Origin: Nereocystis luetkeana
Lineage: Eukaryota; Sar; Phaeophyceae; Laminariales; Laminariaceae
Reading direction: 5' to 3'
Length of the DNA stretch: 64,000 bases
Assembly (NCBI GenBank): GCA_031213475.1
Contig: JARUPZ010000009.1
Location: 12,488,961 to 12,552,960 of the forward strand
The position numbers and the translations under genes are program-made. Positions 33,650 to 47,700 of the stretch are shown here, piece by piece. Each line of letters starts with the position of its first letter. The stretch's first letter is position 1. The notes beneath the pieces are model-generated. The model worked only from the letters and a program-made list of their open reading frames with translations. It had not been told where the DNA came from and made no database searches.

Positions 33650-35102
33650 TACTGCATGGCGCTGCTGTATGCACTCGCACGTACGTACCTACGACTCTGT
33701 CCGCAAATATAACGAACCGTTTGTTTTTATTTTGATACCTAAACCATCCCTTTATTTTCGAACATAGTGGCACCGTAGAGTATCTCCTCGCGTGAGACAG
33801 CAGTGATGCCTTTGCATCCGAACGCTAGGGGTGACTTGCTTCCCGCTGCATCAAGGCAAGGCGCGATCGATCAATCAATGACAGATGGTCTACGATGCGA
33901 CGACGGCACCGGGTGTGATGGCAATCGCTCGGCGTGCGGCCGCGTTCATGTCGGGCACCGTGTTGCCCTATACAATGCAGACAAGTTGGATGGTTGGATC
34001 GGACGTCCTTGTTCCGCTTTCCTCGTTCATTTCGGAATATTTTTTCTCGGATTTCGCCAATAAGAATTGACGCTAAAGGGTCAACGCTTGGAGCGGATTT
34101 CTTGTCGGCTACCTGTCGGATTCAAGCGCGGGTTGCATTGCTGTGTGCACAAAGCCCTAGCGGAGGGGGTGACCCGTATCGCTTCTTTAGTAATGTCAAA
34201 TAATGATTCCCTATAATAGAGAGATAATACGATGATAACCTGAAAACATATTTCCCCCTCCGCCTATTTCCAATCGGATAGACGGGAAAACAAGTCTGAA
34301 CAACAGTTCACAATCAGCCACCCCCTCTTTCTCCATTCATTGAATGTTTCTGTCGAACGCAGTAATCCAGTTCGTTCCCTGTGTCGAGTACTCAGGCCTT
34401 TGCTACAACCTTGAACGTAGTTTCAAACAAAGAAATTAGGGGTGGTGGCAAACTACTTTCAAAAATATGTTTTTTCGATTTGATTAAACGGTTTGCCGAA
34501 TACACTGGACTCTTTTTTACGTCCAAAACCAATAATTTTCCATCCCTAACCGTAGGTACCAGGCGTCAAGTAGCTTGTAAAGCTGAGCATATCCTTCAGT
34601 TACGCTCCAATACGCACGACCAGCATATGGCCGGACATACTCCATCCTCCAGTTACGCTGCACTACGCCGGACCGGCAAATAGCCGCACATACTCCGCTC
34701 CGTACATCATGACTGAAATCACACATCACTATCAGTACCATCACATATCGTACGGGTGCTTTATATATATATGTAAACATATATATCTGGGCTGCTGGTG
34801 TGTATATGTTGTGCTTGCCTTGTCCGGCACGATGGTGTGGCCTTGCACTGCCTGCATCGTAGTGTCCTGTGTCGCAGTATAGTGCCAACATGGATGGTAT
34901 CTCTCTAGAAACGAAGAATCAGCACGGACAAAGGGAGCGCTGAATGTCGATGGGTACGAAGGAAGACCGGTTTGAAGCGAAGAGCACACCCATGCCGTAT
35001 TTAAACAAATCGCGCCTTGCTCGTTCACCTGCCGCTGTGAGAGGGTGCGCAGGATTCCAAGAATACAGATCCAACCCATGAAACATTGGTGAACATTGGT
35101 CA
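33650..35102. other. Intergenic DNA between the two intron-rich genes
   Basis: No supported gene. The sequence downstream of the M41-like stop codon holds no obvious poly(A) signal that I could single out. The short open frames here are unconvincing. Confidence 0.4.
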
Positions 35103-35285
35103 TTATTGTCGAGAAAATAAAGCTAGATGCCGATTTTTTTTGGTCGAGCCCTCACGGACCTTAAGGTCTTGTCGCCGCACGTCTCCAGGCAGCGGCTTTT
35201 TGGCAAGCTCCTTCTCCATGGCCCTGACGCACTCCCCCAGTTCGGCTCCACTGTCGAGAGCCACGCACAGTGCTTCATACGCTTC
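35103..35285 (-). CDS. M41-like gene exon 10 (terminal)
   Basis: It starts [20 protein letters not shown] after a CCCAG acceptor and ends at TAA. The C-terminal 25 or so residues are basic and poorly conserved in character. Confidence 0.88.
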   Translation of the reverse strand, partial: EAYEALCVALDSGAELGECVRAMEKELAKKPLPGDVRRQDLKVREGSTKKNRHLALFSRQ

Positions 35286-35659
35286 CTGGGATCGGGGCGT
35301 TACGGAAACCCACGACAGATATTTGGCACAGTGGTTCATTGCGGGGCTGGTGACGTCGAGACCCGTCTGCAGTCGATATGATATTGTATTTCGACCAAGT
35401 TCGACAAATTGATAGAGCACGCTCAGATACCCCTGAGTGGTACATAGACATGCAGACACCCTGGCTCCCCCAGCTGTCAGACTACGCTCCCCTCAGTAAG
35501 ACACAAACACCCTTCATGATGTGTTACACTTTACCCGTAGCGCGCGCGATCAAATTGTCACACACAGCTCCCAAACTAGGGGGTTAAGGTTAGGGTTAGG
35601 GAAGCCCTCGACCTTGCAGCCGGGGGATTCACCAGGTACCTGGTTTATATATGTATATG

Positions 35660-35712
<53 letters not shown>

Positions 35713-38700
35713 ATATCTATATCTATATATAGGTATATATATTGTATAGATAGATATATATATATATATATATATATATTCAAAATACACGCTAACGGCG
35801 TTGGAAAAAGCAGTAATTATTCTATTCAGCTTGTCCGAACGACACGACTGGTCCACGACACCATCACGGCTCATACTGTTCCGTGGAAAGGTTGAGCCAA
35901 AACGATCCCACGTGTGACGGGCCGTACGATCTACATATTCCAGGGCATACCCACTACTGCTCAAATATGGTCCAGTTCATGTTGCCGGCTGAGAACCGCA
36001 TAACCAGCATGACCTACGTAGCACATTTTTCTCCAGGCTTGGATCTGTACCATACAGATCGTGCATTACATCTAAAAACTGCGGGTTAAGACCTACATGG
36101 CCTAGATCGTGCTCTGTCCGGACTGTTAAAATGCCTCAACTCTCTATATTTCGAATACTGTCGTGTACTGTATGCAGTACAGCAGCACGCACATATCCGT
36201 TCGTCACCGTATTCCGTACAACTCGGGTGATAAAACAACGCACGCCCTGGGACGATTCGCCCAGCCGGGTTCCTTCAAACCAAGGGGGGCACACCCCACC
36301 ACAAGGACGGCTCTGGAACTGCACCATCGAGACATTTCATAGACGCATCGCTCGTCGTATTCAGTACGCCGTCCTCGTTGTCGATAAAAACAGCTTTCAT
36401 AATCTTCCGAAGGGGTGAGTTGTCTCATCACCCTACTAGTAGTGTCATACGCCAGCTTGAAACTAAAACGTAAGGAAGAAGCGACAACGGTGTGCCCCCT
36501 ACCTTATGCTCGTTGATTATGAGCACGGCCTGGGTGGCCGACCAGAGTGCCTGCGACTTGATCTGGTCCATGTCGAACGGAGGCGCGATGGTGCTCAGAA
36601 TTCCGATCATCACCCCCTCGTCTGCAGACCCGCCCTGTTCAAAACGTTTCAACCAGAAGAATCGGAATACAAATCAAATTCGGGGTTTGAAGCCCGCGAT
36701 TCTATAAATCAAGCAACTAACCAACTAATCAATTGACCAACCAAATGATCGTGGCCAGAATTCCGGTCATCCTCCTCTCGTCCGCAAATCCACCTTGTGT
36801 CAATCAGCAGCATGGGAAGCCACGTCGAGATCGGGATGGGGATCGGAAGCAAAAACGGAAACGCGAAGAAACCAATTAACCAACCCATCCATCGATCAAC
36901 CAGCCAATCAAATCACTCAACCAACCGAGAAATTGAACCAACAATACCAATCAGGGGTCCTTCTTATCGGATTTTTTTTTCCCCATAATTTCGACATTTT
37001 TTTCGCGCAATTTTTCAATCTTCCATATTTTCCTGGGTTTTTTTCCAACTACGTACAATTTAAAAGAACTTGTTTTTTGGCTTCTGGAGAACTTCACGAA
37101 TAGTGACAGAACGCCTACGTATATTGATACATAACCTCCAATGATTTCCAAACTTTGGAAATTATGGAAAAAACGTTCTCTGATAATAATGAGCCCAAGC
37201 AGGTAAATCAAACCAACGAAAACAGAAGCAAAAACGACCGACCAATCAGGCAACCAACAACCCCTTCCCCTCTTCAAACCAAACCACCTCGGAATGGCCG
37301 TACACTGGACAGACTCCGCGGCCATCCCTCCCATTAGCACGGTGGTGAAACAAACAATCACCAACCAAATAGTCGATCGACCGACCCTCAAGAAACCGAC
37401 TCCGGTGGATGGGTAAAATTCCAAATCATACCCACCAATTAAGCCATCACAATCTTTCACCAACCGATACCCTCCCCCTCGACAAGCTTCAGACGCACCC
37501 ACCTCCGAGTGGTCGCGCTGGATAGGCTCCGCGGGCACACCCGCCATGAATACGATGGTGAAAAAAACAAAAACACCAACACCGATCAATCAACCCACCA
37601 ATCACAGCCACCGACGAAACAACTATCCACACCATCCACCAAATCACGATAACCCCTCTACCAACGAACGCCTCTCCACCCTCTTCAGTAAAACCCACCT
37701 CCGAGTTGCCGTACTGGATGGACTCCGCGGCAATGCCCCCCATAAGCACGATCGTGAACCGATCGATCGCCGAGCGCGTCAGCTTCCCATTGGACATGCC
37801 CTTGGCAAACGTAGGGTCTGCGAACACGGTGCCGCCTTGCGCCCCCGCTGCAGCAAACCTGCCCACCTGATTCAAAACATTCATTTTTATGTTTCGGTCG
37901 TGTGGCGTGTTGGTTTCCACGAAACAAGCACGCACGATGAGCGTGTCTGACGTATCGCGCAGCTTGCAAAGTTGAGTTTCAACCAATCAATCGGTCGTAC
38001 TCACAGCTGACGTATTTCGTAGAAAAGCATAGACAGCGACTGGTTTTGACCAAACACATTGGTCTACGCCAAATTTATTGCGACCCCCTGCGCCCCCGCT
38101 GTACCAAAGCTGTCCGCCTCACTCGATTTCCTCCACATGCCGGACACACCACGCCATCACCCTCTAGTACGCGGGGGCATGGTAATACTTAGTGATCGGA
38201 CACCACGATGGACGCAAAAACCATGTATCCCCTACGAAAACACGCCATTTTTTTTCATCTGCTTACTACTGTTTGCATTACCATCACTATGCTACCCGGT
38301 AATAGGTCATCGACATCCTAGCCAGCCGTTATCACGTGTTGGTGCAGGATCTACATAGGACATATCTAGCCCAGGGAACCTGTCACACAGTCGACAATGC
38401 AGGTTGTACAAATCGGCACCCACTCGGCAACATGAGCTAGATCATACAGATCAGGGATACATCTGGCCCGGAACATCTAGATCATGCAACGGGTACATCA
38501 TATATCTGTCTTGTCCGAGGGTGTGGCTGTTGTTATTAATAGATAGTGTAGCGTGTTTGTATTCATCCGAAACATTTCCTTCATTTTCGACCAAAGCCGT
38601 GTTTATTTTTACCAAGGCCGTGCTGACTTTGACGAAAAGCGTTGGTTTTGACGGGGAAAAAAAGAACAGTAGGGATATCTATCAAAGGTATTGGTTTCCA

Positions 38701-41700
38701 TCAAACGTGCCGCTCGTCGTACTTTTCAAAAGATGGCGTGCCTCCCTGCGCCCCCGGCGCAGCAGCTCTGCCCACCTCTATGCTGTGATAGCATGTCGAT
38801 TTTCATCGAAAGGACGTGGTTTTGACCAGAAATTGCGTATTTAGACCCCGAGCAGTGGTGGATTCCGTTTTGGCCAAGTTAGTAGAGGTCGTTCCCACCA
38901 AACGTGGTGCTCCCTCGTAAAACTAGAATGCCTGAATGCTACCAGGTACCACCTGGATTGGTTTTCACCAAAAAAATAGGAATTTAAACCAGACAGTGGT
39001 GATTTTGACCAAACGTACTGTTGGGGTGTTGATCGAGAGTGCTCTGCACACGTAGCGGTGGTATTAACGAAATGCGTTTATTTTGACGAAAACTGGATTA
39101 TTTTTCACCGAGCGTGTTGTGCCCGCCTGTGCCATTGCTGAAGAAAACGTGGCGGCTTGAATGTTAAGCTGGCGGTTGGTTTCCACCCACAATAGTCTGG
39201 CTCGACAATAACATCTCGAGATATCTTCTACTATCGCCATCGCAAACCCTCCCCACGACCAACACCAACCCCGCCCAACCACCACAGCCACCACAAACAC
39301 CACCACTGCCTTCACCACCACCAACACCTACAACTCGCCGCCAACACCGTCTTCCCCCATAACAAAACGCCCCCAAAAGCACCTATATCACCGCCACCGC
39401 CACCACCCCTACTTACCACCTACCATCCCTCACCACCCCATTCCCACCACCACCCACATCCCCACCACCATCACCATCACCCCCGGCTCACCGTCAAAGG
39501 GTCGAGCAAACAGCCTTGCACGGGGCATCCCAGGAGGTAGGCCACCAGGAAGTGGCCGGCCTCATGACGAATGATCCTCTCACGATACCCGGGCACGAGG
39601 GCCCGGATGCACGTCTCCGCCACCGCACCTCCCACCAAGACCCTGTCAGCCAGGAAGAGGCCTGTTTTTGGTCGACAAGATCGGGGAGGAAAAGGGGCAC
39701 GACAAGGGACATGCGGAACGAGAGCCACGGTTTGTTGCTTTTGGTTGCTTTCGCTTTTGATGGTGTTGGGTGTTTTTCGTTGGTGACGATCCTGCTGTTG
39801 ATGTTGCTGTTGCTGCTGCTGCTGTTGCTGTTGCTGCTGACGGCGAGGTTGCTGTGGGTGATGTTGCTGTTATTCTCTTTGTCGTTGGTTGAACTTGTTG
39901 GCGCTGTGTTCTTGTTGATGTTACTACTGCCGACGTTGTATTTGTTGGTGGTGTTGTCGCTAACGTTACTACTTCTGTGATCGCTGCTGTTGTTTTCATC
40001 ATTGTCATTTTCATAGCACTAGGCATACAGTAAGCCGTGATCACAAGCGAGGCCCAGAAGTTCCGGATAACGATGTCGAGCAAGCAAGGCAGAGGAACCA
40101 GCCGGAAACACATCTTATCACCACCACTACCATTACAGTACCACTATATGGAGCACGGCTGGGCAAGGTGCCGACAAAAGGCTCCGGCCGTTCCACACAC
40201 TGAGCGAGCGTAAGGGGCAACGAACGGTCTGTACCGCCAGGAACACTACTGTAGCACCATCACCAACAACAAAAAGACCACCGCTGCCATTGCAGCGAGT
40301 ACTGTCGAGCAGGGTAAGTCAAGACAACCGCGTCAAGCATCGACCGACAAGTCCTCTGACGTTTGCACTCACTGAGTGTGAGAGGGATGATCGTCTGCAG
40401 AGGGTCCAGGCCCAGTAGCTCTCCGAGAAGGAACTCAAATCCGAACAGCGTGGCTCCCTGCGTCATTTGTTCATGAGATAGTTCGTTGGTTCGTCGATGC
40501 GTTCGTTCGTCAGCTGGTTGGTTCGTGCGTTGGCTCAACCGCACCACAATTGCTACCGCTATCATCGCCACCGCCACTACCATCACCACTATTACAGGGG
40601 GCCGTACTAAATAGGACCTGCGGTACAAACAAAAACCCATATATTTACCTATTTTCACTAACACTATTTGGTCCTATTTACTATGGTCCCCCGTAATAAT
40701 AGTATCATCCACGCCACCCAAAAATACCCACCATCACATAACAGCGACACCAACCACCCACCCACCCACCCACCCACACCACCATGCACCATCACCTCCA
40801 TGCATTATCACCCACTAAAACCACTACCTACCAACAATACCATCACCCATACCACAGCAACCACCAACATCAACACTAACACCACCACCACAACCCCCAC
40901 CACCAACAACAACGGCAACAGCAACAGCAACGTCACTAGCGCCAGACCAACACCCCCCCCACCACCACCAGCAACATTACTTTACTACCGCCCCCTCCCC
41001 CCCCCCCCCCCCCCCACCACCATCACTCCAACCACCACCACCTCCAATACCACCAAGCTAAATAAAACAACGACGCCTGCGCAGATATATCAAACTGTTG
41101 TTAACACATCCACCCTAGTCGCAGGGGTTTTCCGGGGAAAAAAAACGAAAAAAAAGTAACTCCCCCCTGTTATCTCACCGCAACTGCCCAAGAGCCCGTC
41201 GGTCTGCCCGGAGCAAGGTTCTGCACGTTCATGCCCGTGAGGTCCATCAGTTTTTCGGGGGACATATCTCTCGTCTTAGCAGGCACGACGTCGAGGTCTA
41301 ACGACCCGAACGCTTTCAACAGCCCAGCCGACTGCAGAAGCACACGAAAAAAACGGTTTCATGGAGACACCTTGAGATACAGTTAAAAGGGGACCGTTGA
41401 GATACGTTGAGATACACAAAAAAAATCAAAGATCCGAACGCTTTCAACAGCTCAAGCCGGCTGCAGACACACGAAACAAAAAACGAAAGAGAGAAAAATC
41501 GAGAACCATGTTGCGTGAACAGCGCATCGAGAAAAAAATGTTAGAGTTGAGGAACTAGGAGTAAGCGCCCCCCCTGCCTCTTGGAAGTGGCTACACCGGA
41601 AACTAAATCAACTCATCGAAGCTGTCATCCACATGCAAGTCCGCCTCACAAGCGGTTCTACGTGGGATGCAGCTCAGCCCACCCTTCGTGCGACTCGCCG

Positions 41701-44700
41701 GACAACTCACGGCGCTTCGCGCTTGGTGCAAGCAATGTCTGCCTGGTCGGTGAAAACCCGACATGCTCCGTCCCGGCATTGTAAGGGTGCGAGGGTCTAT
41801 GGTCATGTGACTACGGCCATGCATGAGATCGAGTACATCTCCCCCATCGACTACACCCCCACGGCGGTAGGGCCACAGCGACGGAGGTAGCAGTGAAGCG
41901 AACATGAGAGGCTTGAGAACTTTGGAATACATAGGCTCGAGAAAAAAATGGGAAAACATATTGTTTGGGGGCAGATGCTGGCAGGCGCAAGTATCGGCGA
42001 TGCAAAGATATGAAACACATACCCGGTATCTACGCGACAGAAGACATGTTGAGCCACAAAGAAAGGAGAAGAAAGCATTCACGTCTTGAGAGCGGAGGGT
42101 GTCCATCTTCCGCCTATCTGTGTCTTTTCTTTCCACGACCAGATCATGCTTCGGTTATAAAACTACTGTTTCATGTCGCCAGAGGCCTGGCCCAATGATA
42201 TGCCTGCTTACTCTTCCAGGGGACCATAATAAATAGGACCTACGGTGGACACAAAAACCTATATATTTAACCATTTTTACTAACAATATTTAGTCCTTTC
42301 AACTATGGTCCCCCGTAATTGTAGTAGTACTAGTAGTATGGTCGGTGGGTATGAGGAGAGAGACAGATGCCTCTAGGTGGTCAAACTCCTAACTGCAATA
42401 AAAAGCTGAGTTGCCGGTTCTTCTATTGGACATACGCGACACATGAGTTGAGCTTGACCAGTTCGGAGCATACACTAAGCTCCTCATTCCCATTGTTATC
42501 GCAGTACCTCCTTTGGCACTGCTCCCACGTGTTTCACGGAAAATACTGGGAATTAGCGTGGGACAGATTCTGCACACGTAACATTCCCACCATAGACCAA
42601 CACCAACAGCAACAGACAGCAACGACACAATAACAATTACAGCAAAAAAAACATCATATGCAAGATACTTGGACTTCGTGTGGAACTGCAAGAACACACG
42701 TAGCTTCCCCAGTCTAGGCCAACGACAACCAAAACACGTCAAAAGTGAAAAATAACCTAGTGAGGAGGGGTTGCTCCTGATTTTTGTTTCCAAAGTTCAT
42801 GTCCTTGTTTCAGTTTACCTCCCGCAAGTATACTACCCCCTGCACGGTCTCGAAAAAAGATAGTGGCGTGTCGGTTACCTTTACCAGAGCTTTGTTGGAG
42901 AAAACGCAGTCAGCTAACCCTACATTATTAGTGGAACAGTCTTGGGATATCGCTTTCGTGGTCAAGCGATCCGCGTCAGGGCAGAAACCTTATTATACCT
43001 GATGCCAGGTACGTATCATACGTATGGGGAGTATATAATTTGAAAACCGACTATTAATACTATGTAGGACAACATCTTGTGAACATCAGCGACAAATAAG
43101 TACCCCTCACGACCACCACCACAACCAGCAGCGGCAACCGTCACCACTGCCAGCGGCAGCAGTAGCAGCAACGTGCCTCTGCTGCTGCTGCTACGGGTGC
43201 TGGTCAGTTGCTGTTGGTGGTGAGGGTGATCATTTATGGCACCTGCTTTTTCAGTGAGCACACAGCGGAATGTAGATGCCCATCATCAAAGAAGGAACTA
43301 CACCCACCACCACCATCACCACCACCACCACCACCACTTGAAGGAGGAACTACACCCACCATCACCACCACCACCACCACCATCACCAACAGCGACAAGC
43401 TTCTGCCGCTGCTGGTGCTCAGCAGGTGTATGTGGTCGTCGTGGCGGTGCTCGACTCGATAATGGTTGGTGGTGGTGTCTAGTACCTGGTACCTGGTGTG
43501 CGGTGGAATACGTATGCTTGCTTTTTCCAGGACGACTTCTGGTACGCGTCAAGCAGGCCATTGAACATGATGCCCACGTTTCGCGACCTCGGGACGGCTT
43601 TAACACGGGCAGAGGAGGATGGAGATGCTATTTAGGGGCCTTCAGAGACCGTTTAAAAATCAGAAAAAAACTTCCAACGCGCACGATGAGAGAAAGCGAC
43701 GTACCTGGTAGGCGTCAGTCATACGATACAAGTGCCAGAGCGAAGATGAATGACACGATATCATCCAAGATTGAAAGTAGGAACCCTACTGCTACAATAG
43801 AGCGATAGAGCAGCCGCGAATCGCTGTGGCCACGAAGACAAGCACGGCACAAGTACATCTTGTACTGCAGTGTGCCGACTTGCGACGTAAGAATACGATG
43901 CCGGACATGCCGGCGTAGGGAGAAGCGTGGATTCTGAACGTTTAGGAGGGGAAAAGTTTTAGGGTTTATGCACTTGTTCCACTCTAATTTCCATGATAAA
44001 TTGAGGCCTCAAACATTGCTTCACCGGAGTATTGATTTTTGGGTATCAGACGAACTACAGAAAATGTAATGGTAGATAACGGGAAAAAAGACAGACAACA
44101 AAAAACAGTGACGAGTAAAAGGGAAACAAAGGCATAGTGAGAAACAACAAGAAAACATTCACAACATGAAACGAGATAACAAGGAAATTGATACCCACTA
44201 GGAACGCAAAAAAAAAACACCTCGAAGAAGCAACATTGAAAAACCGTGACAGCGTTTCAGAAAAAAACGACAAATCATGGCATTAAAAAACAACAGCAGC
44301 CATTTTTTATTAGAGAAAAGACCGAAAAAACGAGAAAAGACGGCATAAGAAATAACAAGATTAAGAATGAATATCAATGAGAGCACAAAAAAAACGTTCA
44401 ACGAGATAAATTGAGAAACATTGTCAGAACAAAATAAATCACACCCGAGTGAAAACAGTACATGATAGGCAACAGTAGACAGTAGGCAGTAGGTAGTAGA
44501 CAGTAGAAGGACGTGAGGCAACGGTAGGGGTAGCCTCTAAGTTTTGTGAGGCTCCTCACTTGCTTATGGTATAGGAGCTCTACGAGTATACACCACTCGG
44601 AACCTTGTTTTGATAAAACTTGTAAACATCCTTAATTTTGTGTCCAATGTGTTCATAGGTTTATGACAAATATCCTCGGAAAACGCAAACGGGATTCCGA

Positions 44701-47700
44701 CAATATTTGACAATTCCACAGGGCCCTTAACGAGCCCCATCAGCCTGAAATGGGTTGGCGAAAAACTCCCACCCCAATCGTAGCACGCCAATAGAACCCG
44801 AAAACACACCTCGAGATCATAAGATACGGCCGAACCGACAGGAAACGATGATACGCATTCACACGTACGTCGGGAAGTCATGAGATACACTTCAGACTTA
44901 TAAATGATAAGAGAGAAACAAGTGGCAGTGATAAAAGGGAACTCAGCGGCAGAATGCCAAAAAGTAAAAAGGAAACCCCGCAGTTGTCGAGAAAGGGGGG
45001 GAGGGACCAGCCCTTGGGTTAAGGTTACTGGCGGGAAAAGCACAGCTCCAAAGGTAGGACGGCAGAGCATCACAACGACTGCTGTGGTAGACGAGTTTCG
45101 CCTGGAAACAGGCACGCACACGAGCATAAAAAACAGCACTACGCAACACGTCAGCCACAGCACAAACAAACAACTGACGAAGCAGGGCAAAATCATAACT
45201 TAATAGCTATCCTGCCTAACCCCAAAACAACCAACGCCCCCTGGGCAACGAACAACAGGGCGTCCCGGCGACAGGGCGACAAGGCGTCCCAATGACGAGA
45301 GCGCTACAGGTACGGGGGCTCGCGCACAAACCCCCATAGACTCAAGTAAACATACACTGCACAGAAAATCCTTAGAAGAAAGGGATCTGGCTACGAAAGA
45401 CGTCTTGTACTTTTTCCCGCAAAACGTTTATGACTGTTCCTTAACCCCTTTAGAACTCCTGTCCGGTTTTGGGGACAAGTAATTTGTCCCCAATAGTCTC
45501 CAAAACGAGACTGCAGTCCTAAAAGGGTTAAGGGCCCACTGTAACGCGGACTTTTTTCTATTCACTTTTTTTTTTCTAGTTTAATTTGCATCTGATTGAC
45601 CGAAGAGTGAACGACCAAGCAGGCAAATTAGAAAAAATCAATTCTACTGTAGTGAAACTTTTTTCGTGTGAATTTTTAAATTTCATTTTGGAATTTGTGA
45701 GTTCCTCGGTCTTGATGTAGCATGTTCATGGTGTGTCAACACCCTCGGTGGAGTCTGGGGCGATTCTTGGCCGCTTCGGCGACCACATCTTTAGGCGATA
45801 AAACGCGAACCTCAACGAGAGGTGACCGGAGCAATAGCCGCGCACACGCCCACAGACTATAGAATATCGTACCTCGGCGGTGGCGCCTCAAAAATAATCA
45901 CGGCGCCCGCAAGCCCAATTTTTCGGCCTGCTCGATCGGCCAACAATCACGAAAACCTAGCAAGCGAGGAAAAAACGGAGGATACGCTCGAGACCTCGAT
46001 AGCTGCATCACCGCTGCTGTTCCGCACGTGGCGCTTGAGGGCTCCCTCCGCCCATCCAAGACACCCTGAGAGTAATAGCTTCCTATCCTGCGCGACCAAA
46101 AGGAAAAAGAAGCTGGCCGCGGCGCGCACGCGGCAGCGCAAACTAATGCTCTCGTCTACGCGCGTCGCTGTTTGTCGGCTGGGCGTTGTGTGACGCGGCG
46201 CGTTCTTCCAGGTTATTCCGAATTCTTTTTTGATCGACAATGAATACGGCGTTTCCCGACAGGACACAAACAAGTTTATTTTCGAATTAAAATTAAAATT
46301 CATTGAAATCAAAAATATATTTCCAAATAGCGTTCCCCGTTAAGATCGGCCCTAAGGGCGCTGAGGAGTTACCCAATCTGAATCGCGATTTGAAACATTG
46401 TTCGTCCTATGCATCTCGACCACGTGGTTTTCTTCGGGTTCAGGTGACACGGTTTATCAGATTGGGTTCAGGTCAATGGTGAGGGACAAAGCTCCACAAG
46501 CGAGGAGCCTCGGAAAAAAAAAGGGGGACCCGTACAAGGTATCCTTGCATACTTCGGCAGGCAGATCAGATAGAGCATATACCCCCTTCATGATCTAGAT
46601 ATCTTAGGTCGGTAGATTTCTTATCTGTATGATCTGTATGATCTAGCTCATGTTGCCGGGTAGCAGCCGTATAGCCTGCATGGTCCACAGTACGACATGT
46701 TTCCTGATTAAGATTTATACTTATAAATGCTGCCCACCATACCCTCACCACATCGTATTAGAACGGCAGGTTATGCTCTATGTGGTCTATATCGATATCT
46801 CTCCGACGTGTGTCGCCTTGGAAATGACACAGGTATGAAATGCGCAGACTTTCGGGGAAAAGCAAACAAAACTGCAGCCCACGTACGCACGCAGGCAGCC
46901 CCGCTAGTGTAGTGTTGGGTATAGAACTTCCGATATGTCGTATCGAGCTTCCCGTATGTCGTATCGCAAGCGGTTTGCCCGCTGTCCCTTGGCATCCCAG
47001 CTCTTGCTGTGCTGATGGTGCACTCAACGATTTTACGTTACTTGAATATCGAAATCGTACAAATCGTCCTCTTAAAAAAGAAAAGAAGATAATTTCATGC
47101 TCACAATAAACCAGAAAGACAAGAATAGGTACGCCCACCCCATACCATAAACATATACCTGGTAGGTATAGTATAATAGTCTTCCATACAAGACCAAAAA
47201 CTCAACGATTTTAGCCCTATAGTCTATACTACTACTAATACAAATGCAGTATATTGTTTGAGGACCCTCCGGAAGACATCACAAACACCAAATATTGCCA
47301 ATCAATGTATAAACATATTTCCAGTTGTCTTATTGCTCCACGGTGTCAATAATTCCATTGCCGTTTGCTTCCGAGGACTAGGATAACATCCACCGCCGCT
47401 CGAATAAACGCGGCCAAACCTTGAGAGCCGTGTAGATCGTCGTGATGTCGTCCTCGTTGGGCCTCGGCTTCTTCAACAGGTCGTTCGACACCAAGCTCAG
47501 CAGCTGCACGAGCATTACACGGGCATTACACGGGCCACGGCATCAGACGGGCAAGGAAATTAACGAAACAAGAAACGGAGAAAGGAAGGGTAGGGCTTCA
47601 CTCTTTTAGTGGTGCAATGCACTGAACCCTAGATATACTCTTAACTCCAAGTAATATGCCCTAAGACCAACTATTGTGGGAAATTATTTCTGTGCTCTCA

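Noticed and set aside
35550-35964. Ile/Tyr-rich open frames
   Set aside because: Products of the (TA)n array.
40668-41159. 163-residue Pro/Thr/Asn-rich open frame
   Set aside because: It runs through a MITE end and a CCA/ACC simple repeat inside an intron of the M41-like gene.
43500-43610. Minus-strand run resembling a PPR repeat or a further M41-like exon
   Set aside because: The borders give phases incompatible with exons 4 and 5, and one short run is not enough for a PPR call.
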